Source: an uncultured beta proteobacterium
GTDB lineage: Bacteria > Pseudomonadota > Gammaproteobacteria > Burkholderiales > Rhodocyclaceae
NCBI GenBank assembly: GCA_903959855.1
Contig: CAJBYR010000022.1
Location: 1-51,681 of the forward strand
Reading direction: 5' to 3'
DNA: 51,681 nt
Part shown: piece by piece, positions 26,154-34,748 of the stretch
Layout of the letters: each line of letters opens with the position of its first letter
Position numbering within the stretch: the first letter of the stretch is position 1
The notes under the pieces: model-generated
Seen by the model: only the letters and a program-made list of their open reading frames with translations
What the model was told of the DNA's origin: nothing
Databases searched by the model: none
Made by a program: the position numbers and the translations under genes

Positions 26154-26819
26154 ATGAGAAGTTTCGGGCGCGCTGCCGCGGGATTTCTGGTTTCGCTATG
26201 TCGACTCGCAGTCGGCGTCCGGCCGGCGGCCCAAGGCGCGGAACAAATGCGCCACCAAGGTGGCATGATATTGACCACGGCATGGACCATGCTGCGCTAC
26301 GGGCATTATTTTGAACGCATAGGCGACAACACCATGTTCGTCGGCACACCCGCATTCGACCCTGGCTTCATGGAGCCGCTGGTGGTCGTGGTCGGCGATC
26401 GGGTGACGTTTTATCCCAGAGTGAGTATCAGGGGATATGGGCGGCTCACCATCGGCGATCACTGCAGCATCAACAGTGGCGTCATTTTCGGCTTGACCTG
26501 TGACGTGACTTTGGGATCCCATGTACTCGTCGGCGACCATGTTTCCTTTCGGACCGCCGACCACGAGTTTCGCGACTCCGACGTACCGATAGTGGAGCAG
26601 GGCGAGCGACGAGGGCCGATAGTGGTCGGCGACGATGTGTGGATCGGCGCCAATGCGACCGTGTTGCGCGGGGTTACGATCGGTCGCGGCGCCATAGTTG
26701 GCGCGAACTCGGTGGTCACACGCGATGTGGGGCCATTCAGCATCGTCGGCGGTGTGCCGGCTCGAGTAATCGGCCGGCGCGGTGTAGGCGAAAGGCCGGA
26801 ACAGGCGGACGCATTGTGA
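26154..26819 (+). CDS. left-handed beta-helix acyltransferase
   Basis: 221 residues with hexapeptide repeats from about residue 80 to 200 (VVGDRVTFYP, LTIGDHCSINSG, VTLGSHVLVG, IVVGDDVWIGANATVLRGVTIGRGAIVGANSVVTRDV). This is the WbbJ/maltose-acetyltransferase-like fold that O- or N-acetylates sugars using acetyl-CoA. A hydrophobic N-terminal stretch precedes the helix. I use ATG 26154; TTG 26148 is possible. It overlaps the next gene by GTGA. It could acetylate the nonulosonate or another residue of the repeat unit. Confidence 0.85.
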   Translation: MRSFGRAAAGFLVSLCRLAVGVRPAAQGAEQMRHQGGMILTTAWTMLRYGHYFERIGDNTMFVGTPAFDPGFMEPLVVVVGDRVTFYPRVSIRGYGRLTIGDHCSINSGVIFGLTCDVTLGSHVLVGDHVSFRTADHEFRDSDVPIVEQGERRGPIVVGDDVWIGANATVLRGVTIGRGAIVGANSVVTRDVGPFSIVGGVPARVIGRRGVGERPEQADAL

Positions 26820-28006
26820 AGATCGCGATCTGGTGGCAACAGGAATCCTGGGGCGGAGTGGACACCCATCTCGCCTCCATGCTCGATGCGTGGCCGGATC
26901 CCGCCGATGAGTTCACCCTTTTCCATAACCTTGACAACCCCGGGGTGCAGCGCATCGAGTCCGCGCTTGGAGCCAGGAAGGTGGCGACCGTGGCATTTCC
27001 CGAGTGGCAAGCCAGCGGTTCCGGGGTGCTGGGCAGGGGATTCGCGTATGTGCTGCTCCCCTTGAATTTCCTGTTGTGGCTGCCGCGCGCGCGCCGGCTG
27101 TTGGCGGCGAACGGGCCATTCGATGCCCTGATCGCCAATAACGGCAGCTATCCGGGGGCATGGACCTGTCTCGCCGCGCTGCACGCTGCGGAGCGGCAGA
27201 GGATTCCCAGACGCATGCTGCTCGTCCATCACGCGGCGGGGGGGTATGGCGTCCTGCGCCAGACCTTCGAACAACTCTTGGATCGCGGCGTCACCCGGTG
27301 GGCTACCGACCTGGTCGCCGTGTCGCGTGCGACCAGGGAATCCCTGATTCGCTTGCGATTCTTCAACACCGAGCGCAACCCGATCCGGGTGATACACAAT
27401 GGAGTGCGTATGGCCTGCGCGGCGGAGCGCAACGAATCGCTCCGTGCCGGCTGGGGGTGCGGCCCCAGCGACTTCGCGATCGGCATGGTCGGTCGCGTGG
27501 AACGCTACAAGGGGCATGAGGACATGCTGTGCGCAATGGCTGAACTGGCCGCGCCGCTGCGGCAAAGGGTGCGCCTGGTCGTTGTCGGTTCGGGCCCGGA
27601 AGCCGAGCGCGCCCGTCTCACCGGCCTGGCGCAGAAACTTGGCATCGCCGAGAAACTCCATTTCACGGGGTATATGAAGGAAGAGGCGACATATCTGATC
27701 CGACAGTTCGACCTGCTAGCGATGGTGACGAAGGATTTCGAGGGTTTCGGCCTTTCCGCGGCGGAAGCCATGGTGGGAGGCACGCCGGTCCTGGCGACGT
27801 CCGTCGGCGGCATTCCCGAGTTCATCAATCCCGAGGTCGGCGTCCTGGTGCCGCCCGAATCGCCGACAGATATCGCCCGGGCCCTGGAGAGGATCATGAT
27901 CGACGAGGCGGGCACGATCGCCCGGGCCGCCCGGGCGCGTGAGCATATCGCCGGCTTCAGCGATGTGCGCATGGCGCAGCGGTTCAGAAGCTTGTTGAGC
28001 CAATGA
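26816..28006 (+). CDS. family 4 glycosyltransferase
   Basis: 396 residues, GT-B fold. The N-terminal acceptor domain starts KIAIWWQQESWGGVDTHL. The C-terminal donor domain has GMVGRVERYKGHEDML and the E-x7-E motif EGFGLSAAE (Glu308 and Glu316), followed by GTPVLATSVGG. It transfers a sugar with retention from a nucleotide donor, probably one made in this locus. Start is GTG 26816 in a GTGA overlap. A G7 run lies at 27238-27244, in the segment encoding HHAAGGYG. Donor and acceptor are unknown. Confidence 0.88.
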   Translation: MKIAIWWQQESWGGVDTHLASMLDAWPDPADEFTLFHNLDNPGVQRIESALGARKVATVAFPEWQASGSGVLGRGFAYVLLPLNFLLWLPRARRLLAANGPFDALIANNGSYPGAWTCLAALHAAERQRIPRRMLLVHHAAGGYGVLRQTFEQLLDRGVTRWATDLVAVSRATRESLIRLRFFNTERNPIRVIHNGVRMACAAERNESLRAGWGCGPSDFAIGMVGRVERYKGHEDMLCAMAELAAPLRQRVRLVVVGSGPEAERARLTGLAQKLGIAEKLHFTGYMKEEATYLIRQFDLLAMVTKDFEGFGLSAAEAMVGGTPVLATSVGGIPEFINPEVGVLVPPESPTDIARALERIMIDEAGTIARAARAREHIAGFSDVRMAQRFRSLLSQ

Positions 28007-28566
28007 ACGCCCTCGATCCGCTGCGCATCAATCTTGGAGCCGGCACGGACATTCTTGCCGGTTGGCTGAATCACGACGTCGCTGCGCTTCCCGGCATCGC
28101 CTGTGTCCACGATCTCAACGTCAGACCCTGGCCCTGGGAGAGCGGAAGTGTGGCGGAGATCAAGGCCTACGACGTGCTCGAGCACCTCGACGATTTCATT
28201 CCGGCGATGGAGGAAATTTGGCGCATCCTGGCGCCGGGGGGCACATGCCGGATCAGCGTTCCGTACTGGAACAGTTGGTGCGCCGCGGCGGATCCCACCC
28301 ATAGAAGGGGTTTCCACGAGATTACCTTCCAGTTCTTCGACTCCGCCTCGCCTTACTGCCGTTCAAGGCCGTACTATTCGTCGGCGCGATTCGACATCCT
28401 TGAAGAGGAGTTCGTTCTGGCGCCGGGCAATCCCTATTTTTCGATACCCGGAGTCGGTGAGATATCCATACGGGGAAGAATTGCGAGACGGATTGTCGGG
28501 ATAATTGGTAACTACCTGATTTCCAATTTGATCCAGGACCTGCGCCTGGTGCTGCGAAAGAGTTGA
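28003..28566 (+). CDS. class I SAM-dependent methyltransferase (short)
   Basis: 187 residues. INLGAGTDILAGWLNHD (9-25) is the SAM motif I of the small LGxG methyltransferase group seen in O-antigen loci, with KAYDVLEHLDD as the motif IV area and IWRILAPGGTCRISVP as motif VI. It is coupled to the GT4 by ATGA and lies three bases from rfbG. Substrate is not identifiable; a methylated 6-deoxyhexose from the CDP pathway is plausible. Confidence 0.78.
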   Translation: MNALDPLRINLGAGTDILAGWLNHDVAALPGIACVHDLNVRPWPWESGSVAEIKAYDVLEHLDDFIPAMEEIWRILAPGGTCRISVPYWNSWCAAADPTHRRGFHEITFQFFDSASPYCRSRPYYSSARFDILEEEFVLAPGNPYFSIPGVGEISIRGRIARRIVGIIGNYLISNLIQDLRLVLRKS

Positions 28567-28569
28567 GCA

Positions 28570-29676
28570 ATGAATCCACCCCCCAAGTTGGCTGCGGCAT
28601 TTGCCGGCAAGACCGTCATGGTTCTAGGGCATACCGGCTTCAAGGGATCCTGGCTGGTGGCGTGGCTGAACCGTCTGGGCGCGCGTATCGCCGGCGTCGC
28701 AATCGATGTCCCCACACAGCCTTCCCATTTCGAAGCCCTGGGAATTGCCGGCAGAATGGACGACCGCCGACTCGACATCCGCGACGGAAAGCAATTGGCC
28801 GCGCTCGTCGCAGAGGTGCGACCGCATTTCGTCTTCCACCTGGCGGCGCAGGCTTTGGTGCGCAAGTCCTACCGTTCTCCCTTGGAGACCTTCGAGGTCA
28901 ATACGCTTGGCATCGCCAATGTGCTCGAGGCCTTGCGCCTTGCTGCCCATCCATGCGCGGCAGTGATGATTACGAGCGACAAGTGTTACGACAACGTGGA
29001 GTGGCTATGGGGTTATCGCGAAACCGATCGCCTGGGTGGCAAGGATCCCTACAGCGGTTCGAAGGGGGCTGCTGAACTGGTAATTCGCAGTTACTTCGCA
29101 TCCTATTTCTCCGCCGTCGATTCGCCGGTTCGCATCGCGGTGGGACGGGCCGGAAATGTAATCGGAGGCGGCGACTGGGCGGAGGACCGTATCGTGCCCG
29201 ACTGCATCCGGGCTTGGGCCGGGGGTTCTCCCGTCGAGATCCGCAACCCGTCGGCAACACGCCCCTGGCAGCATGTGCTCGAGCCCTTGTCCGGCTATTT
29301 GTGGCTGGCGGCCCGTCTTGCGGCGGATTCGGGACTCGGCGGCGAGCCGTTCAATTTCGGCCCGGCCGCCGCGGAAGACCGGTCGGTGAGTGACGTGATC
29401 GAGGCCCTCGCCGGCTATTGGCCGGGTGCATCCTATGCCGTGAATCCTCCGCCGGGTGCCGTCAGCGAAGCAGGACTGCTCAAGCTGAATTGCGACAAGG
29501 CCGCCGCCCGCCTGGCCTGGAAGCCGACCCTGGATTTCGCGGAAACAATTGAGTTCACCGGGGACTGGTACCGCGGCTATTACCTGGAACCCTCGACGGC
29601 GGCCAGTCGAAGCTTGCAGCAGATCGAGCGGTACGAATCGCTCGGTCGCGAGAGGGGGGTCGTATGGGCCGGTTGA
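28570..29676 (+). CDS. rfbG: CDP-glucose 4,6-dehydratase
   Basis: 368 residues. LGHTGFKGSWLVAWL (19-33) is diagnostic for RfbG/DdhB. ITSDKCYDN and catalytic YSGSK (161-165) follow, and GNVIGGGDWAEDRIVPD near 195 is also family-specific. It makes CDP-4-keto-6-deoxy-D-glucose, the branch point for CDP-dideoxy and branched sugars. Its partner rfbF lies 1.4 kb downstream, unlike the usual adjacent order. It overlaps the following epimerase by 13 bases. Confidence 0.94.
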   Translation: MNPPPKLAAAFAGKTVMVLGHTGFKGSWLVAWLNRLGARIAGVAIDVPTQPSHFEALGIAGRMDDRRLDIRDGKQLAALVAEVRPHFVFHLAAQALVRKSYRSPLETFEVNTLGIANVLEALRLAAHPCAAVMITSDKCYDNVEWLWGYRETDRLGGKDPYSGSKGAAELVIRSYFASYFSAVDSPVRIAVGRAGNVIGGGDWAEDRIVPDCIRAWAGGSPVEIRNPSATRPWQHVLEPLSGYLWLAARLAADSGLGGEPFNFGPAAAEDRSVSDVIEALAGYWPGASYAVNPPPGAVSEAGLLKLNCDKAAARLAWKPTLDFAETIEFTGDWYRGYYLEPSTAASRSLQQIERYESLGRERGVVWAG

Positions 29677-30131
29677 TCGATCGCGTGTTGTTGGTGCCGC
29701 AGAGGATCGTGCCTGTCCCCGGCGGCGATGTCCTGCATGCGGTCCGTAGCAGTGCGGAGGGATTTGCCGGATTCGGCGAGGCCTATTTTTCCAAGGTCAA
29801 GCCCGGGGCGACCAAGGCCTGGAAGCGCCATCGATTGATGACCTTGAATCTTGTTGTGCCGGTGGGGCGCGTGGCGATCGGGATAGTCGATACGGATGCC
29901 CGGTGCGGGCGAGTTTACGATCTGGGGGCGGAATCGTATGGCCGGCTCACCATTCCTCCCGGGCTCTGGGCCGGCTTTCGGGGCATTGCGGCCGGCACCA
30001 GCCTAATGCTGAACGTCGCGGATATGGAGCACGATCCTGATGAGTCGGATCGCCTACCGGAAGCGGCTTTTGACTTTTTCTGGAACGCTCCGCCCTTCCC
30101 TTCCGGCCCCGATCAGGATATTCGTCTATGA
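29664..30131 (+). CDS. dTDP-4-dehydrorhamnose 3,5-epimerase (RmlC)-like cupin protein
   Basis: 155 residues, shorter than canonical RmlC (about 180). The cupin core is recognisable: a LNLVVPVGRVAIGIVD strand pair, LTIPPGLWAGFRGIA, and LMLNVADMEHDPDESDRL. The usual RGLHFQ catalytic segment reads WKRHRLM, keeping a His but altering its surroundings. Variants of this sort accompany rfbFG and are thought to epimerise CDP-4-keto-6-deoxyglucose at C3/C5. It is coupled to the next methyltransferase by ATGA. Whether it is catalytically active is uncertain. Confidence 0.78.
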   Translation: MGRLIDRVLLVPQRIVPVPGGDVLHAVRSSAEGFAGFGEAYFSKVKPGATKAWKRHRLMTLNLVVPVGRVAIGIVDTDARCGRVYDLGAESYGRLTIPPGLWAGFRGIAAGTSLMLNVADMEHDPDESDRLPEAAFDFFWNAPPFPSGPDQDIRL

Positions 30132-31066
30132 GCAACGCCGTTGGCCTGGAAGACTTTATCCGATACGCAGAGACCTATACCCCGTTTCCATGGGAAATAT
30201 CGGATGACGACAGGTTTCAGGCCGCCGATATCAAGGGAAAGCACTCCGTTCTTGTCAATCTGGTGCGGTTCTGGAAGATCGTGAATGCCTTGCGCGAAAC
30301 TGTCCCATCCTTTGGGACCGTCGTCGATGTAGGACCCTTTCCCGGAGCGATGATAAAGATTTTGCGCCACTACTTTCCCCAGGACTTCAAATACTGGGCG
30401 GTTGGTCTGGGCCTGTCGGAAAGCTACTGCCGTGCCATGGAGGACCTCGGCGGCAGTTGCTTCGAGACGGAACTCGATCCAGAGTTTGTAGAGCCGGAAC
30501 CCGTCCGGACGTGGCCGATGCGAGATGTCGACTGCGTATTGCTGCTCGATGTAATCGAGCATCTGACGAACCCGACCCATTGCCTCGACGCCATCAACCG
30601 TGCGATGCGCGCAGGCGGTGTGCTGGTATTGACGACAGATAACCTGACATCGTTTGCGAATGTTTATCAAATGGCCCGGCGGGGCCACAGTCCGAATATC
30701 CATCCGGTACGATCAAGCCAGTTTTATCGCGGTGAATGGCGGCCGCATTTTCGGGAGTTCTCGGCGGATGAACTGCGGTTTTTCCTCGAGTATTCGGGAT
30801 TTTCCGTCAAGCGTCATGAGTACTTTGAGCGCAAGCAAGGCGATTACTTCCTCGATAGTGACGGGCATGTTCTTGATCGCCACCGTCAGCGCGGAATCAA
30901 GGGACTGATTCAGAAAGCCATCCTCTGCGTCGGCGGCCATCTGATGGATCATCAGATCGTGGTTGCTACCAAGGTCGCGGAAGCGGACGATGTGTCGGTA
31001 CGAAGGCCGGTGCCGACACGATCGAAAGCGGAATGGATGGAGATGCGGGCGAGACTCGGTTTATGA
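30128..31066 (+). CDS. SAM-dependent methyltransferase
   Basis: 312 residues. The SAM motif I area VVDVGPFPGAMIKIL is at 65-79, DVIEHLTNPTHCLDAI holds motif IV, and AGGVLVLTTDNL follows; the C-terminal 80 residues are unassigned. It lies between the RmlC-like epimerase and rfbF, so it may methylate the CDP-sugar (C- or O-) or the transferred residue. It lacks the paired cysteines expected of NovU-type C-methyltransferases, as far as I can see, which slightly favours O-methylation. Start ATG overlaps the previous stop. Confidence 0.75.
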   Translation: MSNAVGLEDFIRYAETYTPFPWEISDDDRFQAADIKGKHSVLVNLVRFWKIVNALRETVPSFGTVVDVGPFPGAMIKILRHYFPQDFKYWAVGLGLSESYCRAMEDLGGSCFETELDPEFVEPEPVRTWPMRDVDCVLLLDVIEHLTNPTHCLDAINRAMRAGGVLVLTTDNLTSFANVYQMARRGHSPNIHPVRSSQFYRGEWRPHFREFSADELRFFLEYSGFSVKRHEYFERKQGDYFLDSDGHVLDRHRQRGIKGLIQKAILCVGGHLMDHQIVVATKVAEADDVSVRRPVPTRSKAEWMEMRARLGL

Positions 31067-31094
31067 CCAAATATCAAGATGAGGGGCGACATTC

Positions 31095-31856
31095 GTGAAG
31101 GTAGTGATTCTTGCCGGCGGCCTGGGAACGCGCATCGCAGAGTATACGGACATGATTCCGAAGCCGATGGTTCCGGTGGGCGGCCGACCGATCGTGTGGC
31201 ACATCATGAATCACTATGCTAGGTATGGATTCAAGGATTTTTGTCTGGCGCTGGGATTCAAGGCGGAGGCGATCAAGGAGTACTTCCTGAATTACCGGGT
31301 CCTCGGCAGCAACTTTACGGTCGACCTCGCGTCGGGCTCGTTATCGGATATTGAATCGCCGTCGGTGGATTGGCGCGTGTCCCTGGTCGACACGGGCCTT
31401 GCGACGCTGACCGGAGGGCGCGTCAAGCGCATGGCCAGATATCTAGACCGTAAGCCATTCATGTTGACCTATGGCGATGGCGTCGCCGACATCGATCTTC
31501 GCGGGCTTCTTGACTATCATCGCGCACAGCAGAAGATGGTCACGGTGACCGCCGTGCATCCTGCGGCGCGTTTCGGCGAGTTGTCCCTGACGGATGGCCT
31601 GGTTACCGAGTTCAGGGAGAAGCCGCAGGTTCAGGGTGGTTGGATCAACGGTGGCTTTTTTGTTTGCGAGCCGGAATTCCTGGATCTCATCGAAGGAGAT
31701 GACACCGTCCTCGAGCGTGAGCCCCTTGAGCGTCTTGCGGCGATGGGGCAGTTGGCCGCCTACCGTCATGAAGGTTTCTGGCAATGCATGGATACGAAGC
31801 GGGACCGCGACGTACTCGACGAAATGTATATGAGCGGCAACGCTCCGTGGAAATAG
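31095..31856 (+). CDS. rfbF: glucose-1-phosphate cytidylyltransferase
   Basis: 253 residues. LAGGLGTRIAEYTDMIPKP (6-24) and KEYFLNYRVLGSNFTVDL near 58-75 are specific to RfbF/DdhA. It joins CTP and glucose-1-phosphate to form CDP-glucose, the substrate of RfbG. Start is GTG 31095 with GAGGGG upstream (31081-31086). It ends in TAG. The presence of rfbF and rfbG without rfbH means the 3-deoxygenation route to abequose, paratose or tyvelose is not encoded here. Confidence 0.95.
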   Translation: MKVVILAGGLGTRIAEYTDMIPKPMVPVGGRPIVWHIMNHYARYGFKDFCLALGFKAEAIKEYFLNYRVLGSNFTVDLASGSLSDIESPSVDWRVSLVDTGLATLTGGRVKRMARYLDRKPFMLTYGDGVADIDLRGLLDYHRAQQKMVTVTAVHPAARFGELSLTDGLVTEFREKPQVQGGWINGGFFVCEPEFLDLIEGDDTVLEREPLERLAAMGQLAAYRHEGFWQCMDTKRDRDVLDEMYMSGNAPWK

Positions 31857-31866
31857 CTCCGGGACG

Positions 31867-32628
31867 ATGCCGTACATGAGTGATCTTGAAAAGACCATCA
31901 GCGCATTTCGCAATCACGGCTGGCGTGCCCCCTTCTTCATCGTCAGGTCCCTTTGGAGGCGACTGTCCGCGCGCCGAAAGGCGCGGGCAATCGCAGGCGC
32001 CAACGACTTGCGAACCAAGTTTTCCCTGATATACAGGGCGCGCTGGTGGGACCAGGAGGGTGAGTCCGTAAGCGGGCCGGGGTCCACTCTGGAATTTACC
32101 CAGGACTTCAGGTTGGCGTTCGAGCAGTTCCTGGCGGAGCGCGGGATCGGCAGGCTTTTCGATGCGCCCTGCGGCGACTGGAACTGGATGCGCGAAGTTC
32201 GGTTGCCGCCTGGTACCAGCTACGTCGGGGCGGAGATCGTGCCGGAACTGGTGGCGCAGCTGAAGCAGCGATACGCCGGCGATTGTGTCGATTTCGTCCA
32301 GTTCGACATCACGGCTGACCCGTTCCCGCAGGCAGATCTTTGGCTGTGCCGGGACTGTCTGATTCATTTGTCGAATGCCGACGTGCGCAAGGCGCTGGCC
32401 AACTTTTGCGCATCCGAGATTCCCTACGCGCTTATTTCGAACTACATAGGCGAGGAACCCAATGTCGATATCGCTTCCGGGGATTTTCGACCGCTCGACT
32501 TAACCCAAGCCCCTTTCCTGCTGCCGCCACCGGAGTTCGCCATTAATGACTGGCCGGGGGATCAGCGAGTACGGCAGGTATGCCTTTGGAGTCGCGAACA
32601 AATCCTGACCGCGTTGAACGGCAAATAG
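31867..32628 (+). CDS. class I SAM-dependent methyltransferase
   Basis: 253 residues. LFDAPCGDWNWM (97-108) is a variant SAM motif I found in a group of glycan-locus methyltransferases. VGAEIVPELVAQL, then DLWLCRDCLIHLSN (motif IV area), and ISNYIG follow. ATG 31867 or 31876 may be the start; the first has a very short Shine-Dalgarno spacing. It ends in TAG. Substrate is unknown; it lies between rfbF and an aminotransferase, so it could act on the amine (N-methylation) or on a hydroxyl. Confidence 0.75.
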   Translation: MPYMSDLEKTISAFRNHGWRAPFFIVRSLWRRLSARRKARAIAGANDLRTKFSLIYRARWWDQEGESVSGPGSTLEFTQDFRLAFEQFLAERGIGRLFDAPCGDWNWMREVRLPPGTSYVGAEIVPELVAQLKQRYAGDCVDFVQFDITADPFPQADLWLCRDCLIHLSNADVRKALANFCASEIPYALISNYIGEEPNVDIASGDFRPLDLTQAPFLLPPPEFAINDWPGDQRVRQVCLWSREQILTALNGK

Positions 32629-32663
32629 GCAAGGAAGCGAGTTGTGAAATTGAAAGTCTGCCC

Positions 32664-33800
32664 ATGACGTCCAAACCCAGAACGATCCGTTTGTCGAAGG
32701 CGTCGATTGGAGACGCCGAGAAGCAGGCCGTGTTGCGCCCTCTGGATCGGGAGTATCTGGGGATGGGTACCGAAGTACAGGGTTTCGAAACGGAACTCGA
32801 AGCCTACCTGGGTCGTCCTGCAGTTTGTGTCGCCACCGGAACAGCTGCACTGCAACTCGCACTGCAGGGCATTGGTATAGGTCCGGGAGATGAGGTACTG
32901 GTTCCGTCCCTGACCTTTGTTGCGTCCTTCCAGGCAATCGCAGCGACTGGGGCAACGCCGGTAGCTTGCGACATTCGCGCCGATTCATGCATGCTGGACG
33001 TCGCCGATGCGCGCCGACGCTTAACGGCCCGCACCCGCGCTGTCATGCCGGTTCACTATGCAGGCGGCGTGGGCGATCTTGATCAGGTGTATGCCTTTGC
33101 GCGCGACGAAGGACTACGCGTGGTAGAAGATGCGGCACATGCGTTTGGTACCGTACATCATGGAAAGCCGGTAGGGGCAAATGGCGATGTTGTCTGTTTC
33201 AGCTTTGATGGCATCAAGAATATTACGTCAGGAGAAGGTGGTTGCGTGGTGACGGACGACCCGGAGACGCTCTCCCGGGTGCGGGACGCACGTCTGCTTG
33301 GTGTGGAAAACGATACGTCGGCGCGCTTTTCCGGTCAGCGCTCGTGGGATTTCGATGTGACGGCACAGGGCTGGCGCTACCATATGAGCGACATCATGGC
33401 TGCCATCGGTCGTACTCAGTTGGCACGACGTGAATCACTTGCCGAGAAAAGGCAGGCCTTGGCAAAGCGCTATGCGCAGCGCCTGGGTGCAAGCGATCGT
33501 ATTGCGCCAGTCCTGACCCGGTTCGACGATGTCGTGCCGCACATCTTTCCGGTGCGCATCGCCGGCCTTCCCGACCGGGATGTCCTGCGACTGCAACTCA
33601 GGGACCGGGGAGTGGAAACGGGGGTGCACTACCGCCCCAATCACCTGCTGACCTTTTTTGCGCGGTCGGATCAAGCGCCCTTACCAATTGCCGAGCGGGT
33701 CTATGCCGAGTTGTTGTCGCTGCCGCTGCACCCCGATCTGGATGATTCCGATATCGACTACGTTTGCGCGCAGTTGCTGGAGGCATTGAGCGCGATATGA
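32664..33800 (+). CDS. DegT/DnrJ/EryC1/StrS sugar aminotransferase (ArnB-like)
   Basis: 378 residues. Conserved PLP elements are TGTAALQLALQG, VPSLTFVAS, VVEDAAHAFG and the lysine in FDGIKNITSGEGG (Lys185). That last motif closely resembles ArnB/WecE-type C4 aminotransferases. RfbH-type dehydratases have a histidine in place of this lysine, so this is a transaminase rather than a CDP-sugar 3-dehydrase. It may aminate the CDP-4-keto-6-deoxy sugar made upstream. The frame is open to 32580, but ATG 32664 begins the conserved part. Coupled to the next GT2 by ATGA. Confidence 0.87.
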   Translation: MTSKPRTIRLSKASIGDAEKQAVLRPLDREYLGMGTEVQGFETELEAYLGRPAVCVATGTAALQLALQGIGIGPGDEVLVPSLTFVASFQAIAATGATPVACDIRADSCMLDVADARRRLTARTRAVMPVHYAGGVGDLDQVYAFARDEGLRVVEDAAHAFGTVHHGKPVGANGDVVCFSFDGIKNITSGEGGCVVTDDPETLSRVRDARLLGVENDTSARFSGQRSWDFDVTAQGWRYHMSDIMAAIGRTQLARRESLAEKRQALAKRYAQRLGASDRIAPVLTRFDDVVPHIFPVRIAGLPDRDVLRLQLRDRGVETGVHYRPNHLLTFFARSDQAPLPIAERVYAELLSLPLHPDLDDSDIDYVCAQLLEALSAI

Positions 33801-34735
33801 CGAAACCGTTGGTCTCGGTAATCATGAATGGGTACAACGCAGCGGCCTATCTGCGCCCTGCTATTGCTTCGTTGCTGGCCCAGAGCTACGAGTCATGGGA
33901 AGTCGTGTTCTGGGACAACTGCTCCGACGACGACACGGCGGCCATCGTTCGCCGCTTCACCGACCCCCGCATACGATACTTTCTCGCTCCACGGTTCACG
34001 CCACTTGGACAGGCGCGCAATCTTGCAATTCAGCATGCCCAAGGCGAGTACATCGCGTTTCTCGACTGCGATGATCTATGGCTGCCTGAAAAGCTCGCCA
34101 GGCAGATACCCTTGTTTGCCGATCCAGAGGTCGGGCTGGTGTATTCCGACACGGTTTTCTTCAATGGCCGCGGCGATGAGAAGCGGTCATATGGCGGCGT
34201 TCTTCCTGGCCGCGGGAATTGTTTCCGGCAGCTGCTGGGTCGCTATTTCCTATCGATGGAAACCGTGGTGCTTCGCCGCAGTGCTCTGGAGTCGCAGCCG
34301 GACTGGTTTGACCCGCGCTTCAATATGATCGAGGAGGCCGATCTCTTTCGGCGTATAGCGCACGACTGGAAGATTGACGGAGTGCCCGATGCACTAGCCC
34401 GCTGGCGGGTGCACGCCAGCAGCTGGACATTCAAATATCCCGACTTGCTTCGATCGGAGTCGCTGCTGATGCTGGATCGCTTTCGTACGCTATATCCCGG
34501 ATTCGATCAAGACTACGCGCGCGAAGTCGAGGTTTTGATGGGCGTTATTACACTAACTGAAGCGCGTGACGCATGGCTGAAGGGCAACAAGTGGCCACTG
34601 GTGAGACATTTCAGGGCGCAGCCGGGCCTTAGAGCAAAGCTGCTGGCGCTGGCCATAGTGTTTTGGCCTGCCTCCGGCGCAGCGCGGGCGCTGCATCTGC
34701 GTGGCGATGTCTTGCCGGACGAACTGCTTGTCTGA
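33797..34735 (+). CDS. family 2 glycosyltransferase
   Basis: 312 residues, GT-A fold. VSVIMNGYNAAAYLRPAIASL (6-26), WDNCSDDDT and the metal-binding DCDD (90-93) followed by LWLPEKLARQ are standard. The C-terminal part has no strong membrane helix. It probably adds one sugar of the repeat unit on the cytoplasmic face, perhaps the CDP-derived residue encoded just upstream, given the tight coupling by ATGA to the aminotransferase. Donor is not determinable from sequence. Confidence 0.88.
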   Translation: MTKPLVSVIMNGYNAAAYLRPAIASLLAQSYESWEVVFWDNCSDDDTAAIVRRFTDPRIRYFLAPRFTPLGQARNLAIQHAQGEYIAFLDCDDLWLPEKLARQIPLFADPEVGLVYSDTVFFNGRGDEKRSYGGVLPGRGNCFRQLLGRYFLSMETVVLRRSALESQPDWFDPRFNMIEEADLFRRIAHDWKIDGVPDALARWRVHASSWTFKYPDLLRSESLLMLDRFRTLYPGFDQDYAREVEVLMGVITLTEARDAWLKGNKWPLVRHFRAQPGLRAKLLALAIVFWPASGAARALHLRGDVLPDELLV

Positions 34736-34748
34736 CGCCGACTGAACC

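Noticed and set aside
32664-33800. RfbH-type CDP-4-keto-6-deoxyglucose 3-dehydrase
   Set aside because: The PLP lysine (Lys185 in GIKNITSGEGG) is present; RfbH enzymes have histidine there and an iron-sulfur cysteine set that is not seen.
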